DNA of 64,000 nucleotides from Phaeoceros laevis (Eukaryota; Anthocerotophyta; Anthocerotopsida; Notothyladales): contig JBNGIQ010009407.1 of the NCBI GenBank assembly GCA_049999765.1, positions 1 to 64,000 of the forward strand. Reading direction: 5' to 3'. Of the stretch, positions 1 through 10,299 are shown in pieces; position 1 is the stretch's first letter, and each line of letters opens with the position of its first letter. The notes beneath the pieces are model-generated. The model was not told where the DNA came from, did no database searches, and worked only from the letters and a program-made list of their open reading frames with translations. Made by a program: the position numbers and the translations under genes.

Positions 1-2031
1 ATTTTAAAGGGGCGTGCTGAAGATGAAGGAGGATGGGGGAGGGACACTCCGCAAGGTGGTGGGGGCGACTGGGGCGCAATTTCGAAGAAGCCGGATGAAG
101 ATGGAGGAGCATGGGGAAAGGATACTAACGGTGATGGGAACGACTGGGGCGCACCTTCTAAGCGACGTGCTGACGATGGGCCAGGTTGGGAAGATGGCGG
201 AGAAGCCAAGCGGCCGAGGAACAAGGATGTGGAGTCCGACAGGCTGCCAGACTATCTGGAACTCGCATGCCCGGATGACTTTGTGTGCAAGCAAATCAGC
301 ATTCCCCCGGGTGCAGCTGGAGCCATCATCGGCAGGGGAGGGGCCACAATCAAGGCTTTGCGGGCCAGCATTCCCGGGTTCGTTCAAATCAAGCTGGACA
401 AGGGAGTCAATATGGTGGAGGTCACCTCCGACAGTGTGGCCGCTGTGGAGAAGGTGGAGAGCTTCATTGAGAGCGTGGTTGCCCGTATTCATTCCAGGAA
501 CTTCCGGCCCGATGTCTCCATCAGCTGCTTCCAGGTTGCCGATGGCGCCTCCCGTTTGGTACTGCAGCTTCTGCCGAGGAATGCCCGAGCCCGGTGCTTG
601 CCCGAGTTCTTGAGCCAGACTAAAGAGGTCTTCTTCTACCAGTCTTGCATGCCGGATTTTACGCCGCAAGAAGGAGGAGAATCGCCGACTTCGCCGCTGC
701 CTTCTGTGGCCGGCAGTAAGGATGCCAAGCCGCCAGTCGGGGACAAGGAGGGAACTCAGCGAGGCTCCGGCAAGGTCGTCTGCCTTGACTGGCTGGGTGG
801 ACAGAGGGAGACGCTGCTGCCGGAGTTTGCTGAAATCCTCAAAGCTGCTGCTTCTGCTTACAAGAGAGGAACTCGCCTTAAGGTGCAAGCGCAGATTGCG
901 AAAAATTTCTTCCGCGGTCTTGAAGAGAAGCCTTCTATCAGCGCAACAGCAGCAGAGCTCGAGGACATGCTTGGTCTTGGAAATTTGACGCTCCAGAGCT
1001 CATCAGCCTACGAGGAGGAGTCGATTGCCGTTGCCCGCGCATTGCTGGTCAAATTAGGTTTCGAGCAGCTTCCTATCGATAGGAAGGTTTCGGTGCACTT
1101 CATGAATCAGGAAACCAAGTACAAACACACCTTGTCCTTGCCAGATGATCGTTGTGGCCCGGACGACAGGGTTTTTGCCGTCAGAAGGGAGATTGAGAGG
1201 GTTCTGCTCTGCACAGACTACTTCCAGGTGTTGGGGCTGCCCTCGGACAAGCCATGTGATGCTGGGGACATCACCCGGGCTTATCGCAGGGTCACGCTAT
1301 TGGTCCATGCCGATGAGAGCAGTACAGATGCAGTGACCACTGTGATTACCAGAGTTGTCAATGAAGCTTATTGTTGTCTTATGGATCCTGAGAGGCAATC
1401 CGGCCACAGGGATTCTCTTCCGAGGCAGGAGGTTCTGTGCAGCATTGACGAGGCACAAAAGCAAAAGGAAGCGCAGCCGAAGTTCAAAAAGAACTACGGC
1501 CGGCACGCATTTTTCTCGTTTCTCAGGGAGGGAAGTGGTGGAGACTTCCGGGTGATGGTGAAGACCAGGCCCTCTTGTCCTGAGTCCTCCGAGCCCATAC
1601 CCGATGAAGATGCCACAGAAATGGTGGAGATTGTGAAGGAAGCGGTGTCTCAACGCTCTGAAGAAGGCCTGCTGAGGTTCTCGAACACAGAGAAGAAGCA
1701 TGCTGTCAAGGTGGTTAGACACAAAGCAGTAGAGCTCTTCTTCAACGAAGATTACAAGGTCATGCTGAAAAAGGTGCAGATGGAGCAGGTCGGAGGTGAG
1801 TCTCTCAGCAGGTGGGAGATCTCTCTGGTGAGCCTGTCTCTCAAAGAGGCATTTGAGGGAGAGATTCAAACAGAAGCCGTTGCTGCGTACCTGGGTGGCC
1901 TCATTTCGTTGGCCACTCAACTGACAGAAGGTATGGGTGCCATTGTCTGTCTTCAAGAAATCCAACAGGGTACTGAAGCTGGTCCGGAGGAATCTGCCAA
2001 CCTTCCAGCGGTGGATGTGAATCAGGATTGA
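1..2031 (+). CDS. WG-rich, KH-domain and J-like-domain protein (5' partial)
   Basis: One reading frame is open from base 1 to the stop at 2029-2031 with no in-frame ATG, so the start lies outside the window. The first ~75 codons hold imperfect repeats rich in WG/GW pairs (GGWGRD, GDWGA, GAWGKD, NDWGAPS, GPGWEDG). Bases ~295-480 encode a KH domain with the GXXG loop as GRGG in AAIIGRGG-like context (GAAGAIIGRGGATIKAL), so single-stranded RNA or DNA binding is likely. Bases ~1217-1400 resemble a J domain (DYFQVLGLPSDKP, then RAYRRVTLLVHAD); the catalytic HPD is HAD, so Hsp70 stimulation is doubtful. The rest is charged and unrecognised. The combination suggests a nuclear or cytoplasmic RNA-associated factor; the exact family is not recognised. 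The ORF has no intron in this window. Confidence 0.75.
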   Translation: MLKGRAEDEGGWGRDTPQGGGGDWGAISKKPDEDGGAWGKDTNGDGNDWGAPSKRRADDGPGWEDGGEAKRPRNKDVESDRLPDYLELACPDDFVCKQISIPPGAAGAIIGRGGATIKALRASIPGFVQIKLDKGVNMVEVTSDSVAAVEKVESFIESVVARIHSRNFRPDVSISCFQVADGASRLVLQLLPRNARARCLPEFLSQTKEVFFYQSCMPDFTPQEGGESPTSPLPSVAGSKDAKPPVGDKEGTQRGSGKVVCLDWLGGQRETLLPEFAEILKAAASAYKRGTRLKVQAQIAKNFFRGLEEKPSISATAAELEDMLGLGNLTLQSSSAYEEESIAVARALLVKLGFEQLPIDRKVSVHFMNQETKYKHTLSLPDDRCGPDDRVFAVRREIERVLLCTDYFQVLGLPSDKPCDAGDITRAYRRVTLLVHADESSTDAVTTVITRVVNEAYCCLMDPERQSGHRDSLPRQEVLCSIDEAQKQKEAQPKFKKNYGRHAFFSFLREGSGGDFRVMVKTRPSCPESSEPIPDEDATEMVEIVKEAVSQRSEEGLLRFSNTEKKHAVKVVRHKAVELFFNEDYKVMLKKVQMEQVGGESLSRWEISLVSLSLKEAFEGEIQTEAVAAYLGGLISLATQLTEGMGAIVCLQEIQQGTEAGPEESANLPAVDVNQD

Positions 2032-2092
2032 AGTAACCTCCATCAGGCTGACACATTAGGTAGTCTTGTGTACAGTTTTGCCCCTTCCGGGC

Positions 2093-2098
2093 AATAAA
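2093..2098 (+). promoter_or_regulatory. Possible polyadenylation signal AATAAA
   Basis: A canonical AATAAA lies 62 bases after the stop codon of the KH-domain gene, a normal distance for a plant near-upstream element. Plant signals are degenerate, so this rests on position and match only. Confidence 0.45.
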
Positions 2099-2300
2099 TT
2101 TTGTAGCTTGTATCGTAGAGCGGTCGTCTTGACTGCTCTCCGAGGCCCACATGCGGATTATTCAACATCTTACCAAACTCCCACGGAATATGACCCGCAT
2201 CCAATTTTTAGACCTCCAGATGCGGTGCCGTTGCACACACACTGCAGAGTGCAGACAATTACCGTGAAAGCAACAATTTTGGCAATTGGGGCGTAATAGA

Positions 2301-2380
2301 GGATATTTGTAGGGCAATTACAGCCCTACACGACGTAGGGCTGTGCATCTTGGAGATATTTTTGACCCCTACAAATATCC
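2301..2380. repeat. Nested inverted repeat (foldback)
   Basis: Bases 2301-2314 (GGATATTTGTAGGG) are perfectly complementary to 2367-2380 (CCCTACAAATATCC). Between them a second perfect inverted repeat pairs 2321-2329 (CAGCCCTAC) with 2335-2343 (GTAGGGCTG) around a five-base loop. The 80 bp element lies between the KH gene and copy A of the Ycf45-like gene, about 120 bp before its ATG. It could be a miniature foldback transposon, a cruciform-forming site or a hairpin in a leader. No target-site duplication was recognised. Confidence 0.75.
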
Positions 2381-2501
2381 ACTGGCAGGCCCCCAATCCC
2401 CCGATGCTAGGGTGTAGGGTTTAAGCAGCGAGGAGTCCCTACCTCTGACACCACGGGCAGTTCCTGAGTACAATGTGGAGAAACCTTTCAAGATTTGCAA
2501 C

Positions 2502-5500
2502 ATGAGCTCTGTATGCGGTCACCTTGTGGCGGTGGTCGCGTCGCCAGGAGGAGGAAGACTACAAAGGACGGAATGCTTGAAAGGTGGAGGAGCGAAACTG
2601 ATATTGGCAAGGAGCTGGGAGAGTCGAGGGGGCAAATGGGCTCAAGTCGACGGGACGAAGAGGATTAGAATTGGCAGTGACTTCGGGGCGAAAAATGGCA
2701 TTGGTGCTCCTATCTGTGCTATGGTGGAGGAATCGGCAGGGCCTCTGGGGTCGGTAGTTTCTGCAGGGGAAGAGGGGCAGGCATCTCCGGCATTGTCGGA
2801 AGCTCCAGCGGCGCCGCTGCTGAAGTCGGAACCTTTTGATTTTGCTGCGTGGGAGAAGATGATGCGGGATAGGTCTCCGGAGGCCATGGAAAAGCGGAGA
2901 CAAAGACAGGAGGAGAGGGAACAACTGGAAAGGGAGAAGAGAGCCAAGGAATTGCACAGAAGGAAGATGCAAAGGAAAGCAATGCAGCTGAAAGCGATGC
3001 AAGAGGCCAACGCCCAGCGTTATGCTATGGATAGCTTGCACAACAGCACGAGCCTGTTTGGGAGCAAGGAACAAAGGACAGATAACGGTCTTCCAGATCT
3101 CTTGCCGAACAGGTGGCTAGGAGGTCCTTTGGCGGATCCTCCCAAGTCCACATTTGGGACTTCGGATCTGGATGTGCAGCAGGCCAGGCCAGCAAACGGT
3201 TTCCAGACTCCGGAAGGCCCCGTTTACGGACAGCAGAATGTGTCCCAATCCACGTCTGGAAATATTGTTCTTGACAGGTTTGAGACAGGAGCAGTGCCGA
3301 ATCCTCCTGCTCCCATATTTGGATCTGCGACTGCAGACACACAGCAGACCAGAGACGAAAGACCTAGGCAAATTCTGGAGGCTCCCGTTGGTGGATTCCA
3401 AGATGTAAATCAGCCTAGGTTTGCAACCAGCAGCTATGCGAAGGAGGGCAATGGATGGCTACCTCCCGTTAGTGGTGGAGCCCAAGATGTAAATCAGCTG
3501 AAGTCTACAACCAGCAGCTACTCGAAGGAGGGGAATGGATGGCTACCTCCTGTTAGTGGTGGAGTCCAAGGTCTGTATCGACCTCCTTCGACAACCAACA
3601 TGCACACACAGCAGGGGACGGGTGTCACAAATGGTTCGAGCTCATCCCTGTACACTTTCCAAAGTGGTGCACCAGCTTCAGTTTCGGATGATCTTGATAT
3701 GCTGCTGGAGGTAAGAGGCTCACTCACAAAGGATGCTATGGCCTGTGACACAGCATTTCTGAGGATCTTTTATCAATGCATGTAAATTGGTTATAACAGG
3801 TTCTCCCAGGGGATCTGAGAGGAAATTTGTTGAGCCATCCTCGCCGTGGAGAGCTTCTAGAGGTAGTTTTCTGTTTGTTTGCCACTGAAGTAGCACTGCG
3901 CTGGAGGTTGACCTTTTCGGGTACAAAGTCAGATGTCCGTAACCTGGCATTGTGTGTTGTAGCTTGTATTGGATCTGGGCAGACGGCCTGAAGCTCGATT
4001 TCTTGGTGGTGGGGAGGGGGAGTACTGGAGAAGAAATGAGGTGGGAAATGTGGAATTGTTGTAAGCATTTCGGCTCAGGATCTGGGTCGGTTGCACCAGG
4101 GTGTGTTGAAGTTGTGGCTGGTGATTTAAGATACAGTTCGTGGGTTCTGATATGGATAAGCAACTTCTGTTTCGGTTGTCTGAACAGATATCAAGGATTG
4201 ATTTGGAATCTGCAGTCTCGGCAGTTGGGGAATTTGGATGGGATAACCGTGCTGGCATTGAAGGCACGTTGCACAGGATATCTGCAATTCGGAGCCGTCA
4301 GGGCCTTATTGTGGGCCTTACTTGTCGGGTTGGCAGGGCAGTAACTGGACAGGCTGATATGGTGCGAGATGTATTAAATCTGGGTCAAAGCATTCTCATT
4401 TTGGGAAAGTAAGTACTCTTTGTTGAGTTGTGTTGGAGATAACGTGTTAAATAGCGCCAAGCTCACTCCTGAATGGATGCATGCAGGCCAGGCGTTGGGA
4501 AGACAACTGTGATCCGTGAAATAGCTCGAGTACTGTCAGATGATTTGAATAAGAGGGTGGTAAGATGATTTGGAGCTTTGCCTGAGATATTCATGGTTGA
4601 AAAAGGGGTTCATCAGGATGCAGCAAAGTGACGGGTGTGTTGCTTCCAATATCTGCAGGTGATTGTGGATACCAGCAATGAGATCGGAGGTGATGGAGAT
4701 ATTCCTCACCCTGCCATTGGTGGTGCTCGGAGGATGCAAGTACCAAATCCTTCATTGCAGCACAAAGTCATGGTGGAGGCCGTTGAGAACCACATGCCAG
4801 AGGTTGTAATTGTAGATGAAATTGGGACAGAGGCCGAAGCTTTGGCATGCCGGACCATTGCAGAGCGAGGAGTCATGCTCGTTGGCACCGCCCATGGGCA
4901 GAAGCTTGAGAACATCATAAAGAATCCTACATTATGTGACTTGGTATGTATATCTCAGATTGTATTTGGCTTTTCCATCACCAAAATGCAGAAAGATAAC
5001 CTCTTCCAACACATGGCAAAGCAGAAATTCACCCATACATTGCTTGTGCTTAGGTTGGCGGTGTGCAAACCGTCACTCTTGGAGATGAAGCGGCTCGATA
5101 TAGAGGAACTCGCAAATGTGTTCTAGAAAGAAAAGCCCCACCAACGTTTCCGCTCTTGATAGAAATGCGGGAGCGGAATCACTGGGTAGCCCATCAGGTT
5201 TGTGATGTCCATAACCTAAATGCAGTTTACAATTTGCATTAAGTAGGAAAACTTCTACTGGTTTTAACTTAGTACTCAGCACATATCTGTTGCATGTGGG
5301 ATCAATTGTCTAGACCGACAGAAGCGTGGATTGCTTGCTTCACGGGAAAAAGCCATACGTGGAGGTCAGTTGTGGAGCCAGAGGTCATCGTTTGTCGCTC
5401 TTTGGCATATTGTCATAGTCCGGACTCTTGAAATTCTTTTGTGTCCTGGCAGGTCCGGACTAGGGATGAAGGTTTCAAGGTGGTGATAGAGAGGAAATTT

Positions 5501-5557
5501 TATGACAGCAATCCCAATAGCAGATTGGGTGGCGACTGGGAGGTCAGCTACAACTAG
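2502..5557 (+). CDS. Ycf45/SPD1-like P-loop ATPase, copy A (intact)
   Basis: Nine exons join with GT-AG borders and consistent phase: 2502-3710, 3800-3862, 3963-4040, 4188-4408, 4487-4559, 4659-4943, 5054-5197, 5314-5364, 5453-5557 (742 residues). Exon 1 encodes a long N-terminal region starting [13 protein letters not shown], with one charged helix ([15 protein letters not shown]) and two near-identical [10 protein letters not shown] repeats. The later exons encode the conserved domain: [17 protein letters not shown], Walker [28 protein letters not shown], Walker B-like [13 protein letters not shown] and [19 protein letters not shown]. This matches the plant Ycf45/SPD1 (seedling plastid development 1) family, which in Arabidopsis is needed for early chloroplast development, so plastid location is inferred. 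The start is supported by paralogues at 42867 and 46402, which begin MSCLSGHL and MSSLCGHL. Confidence 0.88.
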
Positions 5558-6263
5558 TTCTTAACTGCTTTGAGAGCCAGGCTGTGGCAGCGACAGAGCC
5601 AACGCCAGTAGTGGCCACAGCATAAATGTAAGTTGGCAAAACATGGCCCTTGGGAGAAGGTCTACTCGTGTTTCCTGGAAATGTGGTCTCAGCCTTTGCT
5701 CGTCTTGGGATTGGTTCTTCCTGTTTTGCAGATGACGACATGTAGGATGCTGTTAGTTTTGAGACAAGCCCGCCCTGATAACTTGCAGTTCCTCGTCTAA
5801 CTTCGTCGGGAAAATGGTGGACGGGAACGGGAACCCGGCGGACCTGGCCCGCAGGACTTCGGAGTTGAGACCAGCCTGTCAAATGAACCTGTGAGATGGA
5901 CGGCCAGTTGTACGTACTGGTGCCCCTGTGTCAAATCGATAGGGCAGTGAGCATACCAATGTGAGGACGAGTCTCAAGTAGGGACTTCCAGTAAGGCATT
6001 TTGATTGGTGATTGGTGATGGTCGTCTTGAGATAAGAATACGTGTGCTAAGATCGAATACTAGTAGCCATAGTCAAGGACTTGTGTGTAGCTGCCGGGAA
6101 TCCCCCCCCGGGATTCGTGATCTTGATCTACTACTACTGGGTTACTCTAGAGTTTAGGCAAACAAGACAACTTGCAGTCCTTTGTGAAGGACTTTTAGGC
6201 GCCACACACAAATGACGAAGATATCATAGTACAGAAAACATGAGGTGCCGGTGGCAAACAAAC
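5558..6263. other. Intergenic region, no gene seen
   Basis: I find no coding signal beyond short overlapping frames. The stretch probably includes the 3' untranslated region of the upstream ATPase gene and spacer. Confidence 0.5.
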
Positions 6264-6475
6264 GAGTCTAAACTCTACGTACCATCTTCCAAGTTCGTTC
6301 TGTCGTTACGCGGTTGTCCCTTCGTGATGCGACTGAAGTCCTCCCACTTGCGGACTAGCACACAAAATGCAGGATTAAGCACGAAAAACGCAACCGGACG
6401 AAGAGCCGACCAGTATCGGGAGGGATCCCGTTACGAATGCCACAGAATCGAACATCAATACCTCAACCGGACGAA
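6264..6475. repeat. Dispersed repeat, copy 1, flanking the P450 gene
   Basis: This ~212 bp stretch matches 9573-9794 in the same orientation at roughly 90% identity by eye. Shared blocks include ACCATCTTCCAAG, the run before TTGCGGAC, GCAACCGGACGAAGAGCCGA and GGGAGGGATCCCGTTAC. Copy 2 carries a small insertion after CCCGTTAC. The motif CAACCGGACGA occurs twice inside each copy. On the minus strand GTTCGATTC loosely resembles a Pol III B box, so a SINE-like origin is possible but unproven. Confidence 0.8.
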
Positions 6476-6668
6476 AAGGATGCCATTACGCATTAGTATA
6501 TTAGAATGCCATTAGTGCATTAGTATATTTGTATGCAAAGTGTGGGAACATGGTGAACTCCCAGCAGGTGTTCGATTCGTTGCCTGAAAGGAGTGTAGAG
6601 GCACGGGTGTGACAATAGCAAGACTGGATTCCTATGCATACCAGCAGCTGGCGCAGGTTGCATTGAGC

Positions 6669-8824
6669 CTACATGGATTCCTGACTTGCCGGTGTAGTTT
6701 CTTGAGATGTATGGAGTCGCTTGGAGACGATGAGAGGCATGCCGTACTGGGGCCTCAGCAGGATGGAAGCGTATGGAGTATGGCGGTAAGCGGGAGATAA
6801 GGAGAAACGGAAGCTTTGCAGGATCCTGGCCAGAATGGTCTTCATCTGAAGCATGGCGAACGCTTGGCCCAAGCAGATCCGAGGGCCTCCCGCGAACGGC
6901 ATGTAGGCTGCTATATTTTTGCACGCCCCCTTGACTCCGTCTTTGAATCTCTCAGGATTGAACTGCAGTGCATCCTCCCCCCACAGCTCAGGCAGCGTAT
7001 GCATTCCCAGTATGGAGAAGTGGACGCAAACACCCTTGGGGATGAGGAGGTCTCCCACTTGCACGTCCTCGACTGCCTCCCGCACTATGTTTGTGGATGG
7101 AGAATACAGTCTCAGGCTTTCCTGTAGCACCATTGTCACCTGCAGGCAGGCAGGCAGGCAGTCCCGGGTGAAGAATGATTTCATGATACGGCCAGCCTTG
7201 ACATCCCAAGTAAGCAAGCAGCAAGCTCACAGGTTTAGGTCTGTAGTGTTGGGTCTTACCACTTTGAGCTTGTTTACCATCTCATTCGTGAGCTTAGTTT
7301 TGCCCTGGGTCACTTCATCCACCTCCAATCTCGCCTTCTCTTGCCACTCGGGGTGGAGGGACATAAGCATCACTGTCCACTGTAGACACAAATTGGTTGA
7401 CTCGTGCCCTGCAAAGTAGAAGGTTCTGCATTCGTCCATAGCATAGTCCATTGCCTTGACGCCTCCTGGTGTGTTGCATTGCAGACCGGCTTTTACAATC
7501 AGCCCTAGTAGGTCGTCTTCTTCAGGTGCTACGGATACCCCGAGTTGCATCCTCTCTTGGATGCCCTCTCGTAAGCAGTCTATCAGAGCCCTCTGAATTT
7601 CGGCAATACGCTTGTTTCTCTTGGTGGGGAGATACCTGAAGAGAAGAACCATACCCCTCGGGTGTTTGTCAGCAGCACCCGGCACAGAAGCTTGTGCAGG
7701 TTATGAATGCAGTCCTGGGATTTATCCAGCGCTAGCTGTCCAGAGCACAAAAAGTATTGTTCAAACAAGATATACATGAAGATTACCTGTACAGTGGCAA
7801 GGCTGAGTAGTAGGAATCGTTGTTCATCCAGATGCTCAGCTCAGTGTTCAATCTGAAGATCTCCTGTCCAACAGCGTAGCTGCTACCGAAGGCTGCCCGA
7901 GCAAGTACATCTGCTACCATGCTGCTCAGGTCATTACAGGCATCAATTTCGACGCTGCCCCCACCTGCCTCCAGTATTCGTTTCTCCCATTCTTCGATAA
8001 GCTTTGTGACGCAGATATTAGTTGTCCCCACCATATCCTGCAAGACCTCTGGTTACATCAATGTTTTCTGACAACATGTGCAAATTGCTGTTCAAAATGC
8101 ACCAAGCTTGCTTACAAGTCTGGAGTGATCCATTGAGAAACAGACCTACCTTGAGTTTCCCAATCTGAAATGCAGGCATGAGAAGGCGTCTGTGGTGAGC
8201 CCAGATGTCTCCATCTTGGGTCAGCAAGCCAGTCTTACCGAACATCCGTTCCCTGTTCTTTTTCAGTTGTTTAGATGGCACGAAGGAAGTGAACTTGGTG
8301 GACAAGACAGCCTTCACCAAATCTACGTCCCTGGTGGTTATGGCTGCATCCACCCCCCACCAAAATAGGAAGGGATCGCCTGAAACCCAGGAACTCAGGA
8401 TGGAAACTGGTCAGCTCTATCTACTCTTCGAAGCATGTGAAACAATTGCAAGCTCTTGAAAGTCAGGGGATACATACACATGCATTTACTACGCACCGTA
8501 GAGCTTTCTATATTTGGAAATGAATAAATGCGTCCTTCTCTCCACGTGGTGTGAACCGGCTGGCAAGTCATTTTTCATGGCCATCTTCTTGGAGGCTAGC
8601 ATCTCTGGGCCATGGCCTATTAACAGGGTCGTGAAGGTCAAGGGAAGCCCATCGACCCCCTGCTGCTTCATCAGCTTCTGGATCCGAATTTTCTTCCACA
8701 AGTTGTGACTGCCCTGCGCCAACCTGGTGACCACAGGAAAGAGCAATGCTGCTGCCAGACATAATGCCGCTAGAAGTTCCACAATGCTGCTAGTACTTCC
8801 AACCAGAATCATATTGACGGACAT
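6669..8824 (-). CDS. Cytochrome P450, CYP72 clan
   Basis: Five exons with GT-AG introns join in phase: 8824-8497, 8379-8150, 8037-7787, 7635-7260, 7139-6669 (551 residues, full length for a plant P450). An N-terminal hydrophobic anchor for the ER membrane is followed by the C-helix WAHHRRLLMPAF, the I-helix oxygen-binding motif FAGHEST, the K-helix ESLR, FNPERF and the haem loop PFAGGPRICLGQ with its cysteine ligand. These fit the CYP72 clan (CYP72, 709, 714, 721, 734 families), whose members hydroxylate hormones, terpenoids or fatty acids. The substrate cannot be told from sequence alone. All key residues are present, so it looks functional. It sits between two direct repeats. Confidence 0.92.
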
Positions 8825-9335
8825 TCAGTTGAAGCTTCAATCTTGAGCTAGATGGATGTATGTATCTAGCTCGCAACGAGACTGAGCTTCGGAGAGAGTG
8901 AAAGGAGATGGACAGCAGGCCAGCAAGCTTTAATAATATAGTATTACTATTCCCTGCATGTTTGTTTGGGGAGCGCATTATTTTCTAGTCGGTTGTAAAG
9001 CTACCGGTTACCGGTTGCAATAGGCGAACGAGATTGGAAGGAAGGAACTTTATTAATAACCACTTTTGGAAGTGAGCGAGCGTTTCAGGCTTTTACACGA
9101 GGCCGCGCGAGCTCAATCATGCAAAGCTCTTGAAAGCATAGGGTCCTGACGCGCGTTATGATTGACGTCGTGCATGTTTGGGGGGGATTTCGCACATGGA
9201 CCTGTAGCTAAATGCGAAGTGTCATGATCACGGCCTGTGACTTTGCAATGAAGACACGCTTAGCTATAGGGGGGTACCGCTGCTTTTTTCCTCGGATGCC
9301 AACCAGCTTCCATTTGTCACCGGTACGGGATGGGG

Positions 9336-9435
9336 NNNNNNNNNNNNNNNNNNNNNNNNNNNNNNNNNNNNNNNNNNNNNNNNNNNNNNNNNNNNNNNNN
9401 NNNNNNNNNNNNNNNNNNNNNNNNNNNNNNNNNNN
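9336..9435. other. Assembly gap (100 N)
   Basis: One hundred Ns; the round number suggests a placeholder of unknown true size. It lies between the P450 gene and the second copy of its flanking repeat. Confidence 0.95.
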
Positions 9436-9572
9436 GACGCTGCAGCTTTTAGTCCATGAAGATCGTACGGCACCTATAGATAGTGGTAAATGGATAGATA
9501 TATAGATAGAAAGAGCTTGGAGGGGATCGGTCGAACTCCAGCTGTGTATCTGTCTATCAGAAGTAGTCTATA

Positions 9573-9794
9573 GAGTCTACACTCTACGGACCATCTTCCA
9601 AGTCCGTTCCGTCGATACGCGGTTGTTCCTTCGTGATGCGACTGAAGTCCTCCGACTTGCGGACCAGCACACAAAATGCAGGATCAAGCATGAAAAACGC
9701 AACCGGACGAAGAGCCGACCAGCATCGGGAGGGATCCCGTTACATATTACATATGCCACAGAATCGAACATTAAAATACCTCAACCGGACGAGT
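9573..9794. repeat. Dispersed repeat, copy 2, flanking the P450 gene
   Basis: Same-orientation partner of the repeat at 6264-6475. It begins at the shared GAGTCTA and ends after the second CAACCGGACGA, with a roughly 10 bp insertion relative to copy 1. A tRNA-Glu gene starts 26 bp further on, but copy 1 has no tRNA next to it, so the tRNA is not part of the repeated unit. Confidence 0.8.
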
Positions 9795-9820
9795 AGTAGG
9801 CTATTACACCTTCCCCGAAA

Positions 9821-9893
9821 TTCCGTTGCCGGGAATTGAACCCGGGTCTCTCGGGTGAGAGCCGAGTATCCTGACCAACTAGACTACAACGGA
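9821..9893 (-). tRNA. tRNA-Glu (anticodon CTC)
   Basis: Read on the minus strand the 73-base sequence starts TCCGTTG and ends CAACGGA plus discriminator A, a seven-pair acceptor stem. The anticodon stem CTCGG/CCGAG closes loop CTCTCAC, giving anticodon CTC for GAG codons. The T arm contains GGTTCAATTCC (B box) and the D arm TAGTCTAGTTGG (A box). There is no intron and no encoded CCA, as expected of a nuclear gene. The plastid trnE has a UUC anticodon, so this is not an organelle insert. No run of four Ts directly follows the 3' end, which is slightly unusual for Pol III termination. Confidence 0.95.
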
Positions 9894-10299
9894 TGTAATA
9901 ACTAAGTATTTTATTTATATAAAACTTTTTTCTATGTCATTACTCGAAACTACGTCGTCTAAAAAGGAATGTGCCTGTGCACATGCGTTGTAAACCTGGA
10001 GCAGTGTGTGTGCACTGTCGAAGTGAACATTAGGAGGGATTAAATGCATACTCTCGAATTCAATGTTCCACGACAAGTGTTGCTTGAAGTAGAGAGTAGT
10101 AGATAGCAGTAGATAGCATCTCGAGGTGTGGAGCCCCATGTAAACTCTTTGTCCATACTCGTATGTAATGAGTTTGCTTCAGATCCTTGTTGACTGGTAC
10201 GCGAAGAATGGCGTCTCCTAGGTAAGAGTCTACGAGATTTTGTAGGTGGGTCTTGTTCCTGGCTGTGACCGTTGTTGTACAGATTGTCCAGGGAAAAGA

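Noticed and set aside
1-613. Overlapping ORFs on both strands at the window start
   Set aside because: Only the frame with the KH domain shows conserved motifs; the others are GC-driven shadows.
9573-9893. SINE with a tRNA-Glu head
   Set aside because: The tRNA is intact and the second repeat copy at 6264 has no tRNA-like head, so the two are better treated as separate features.
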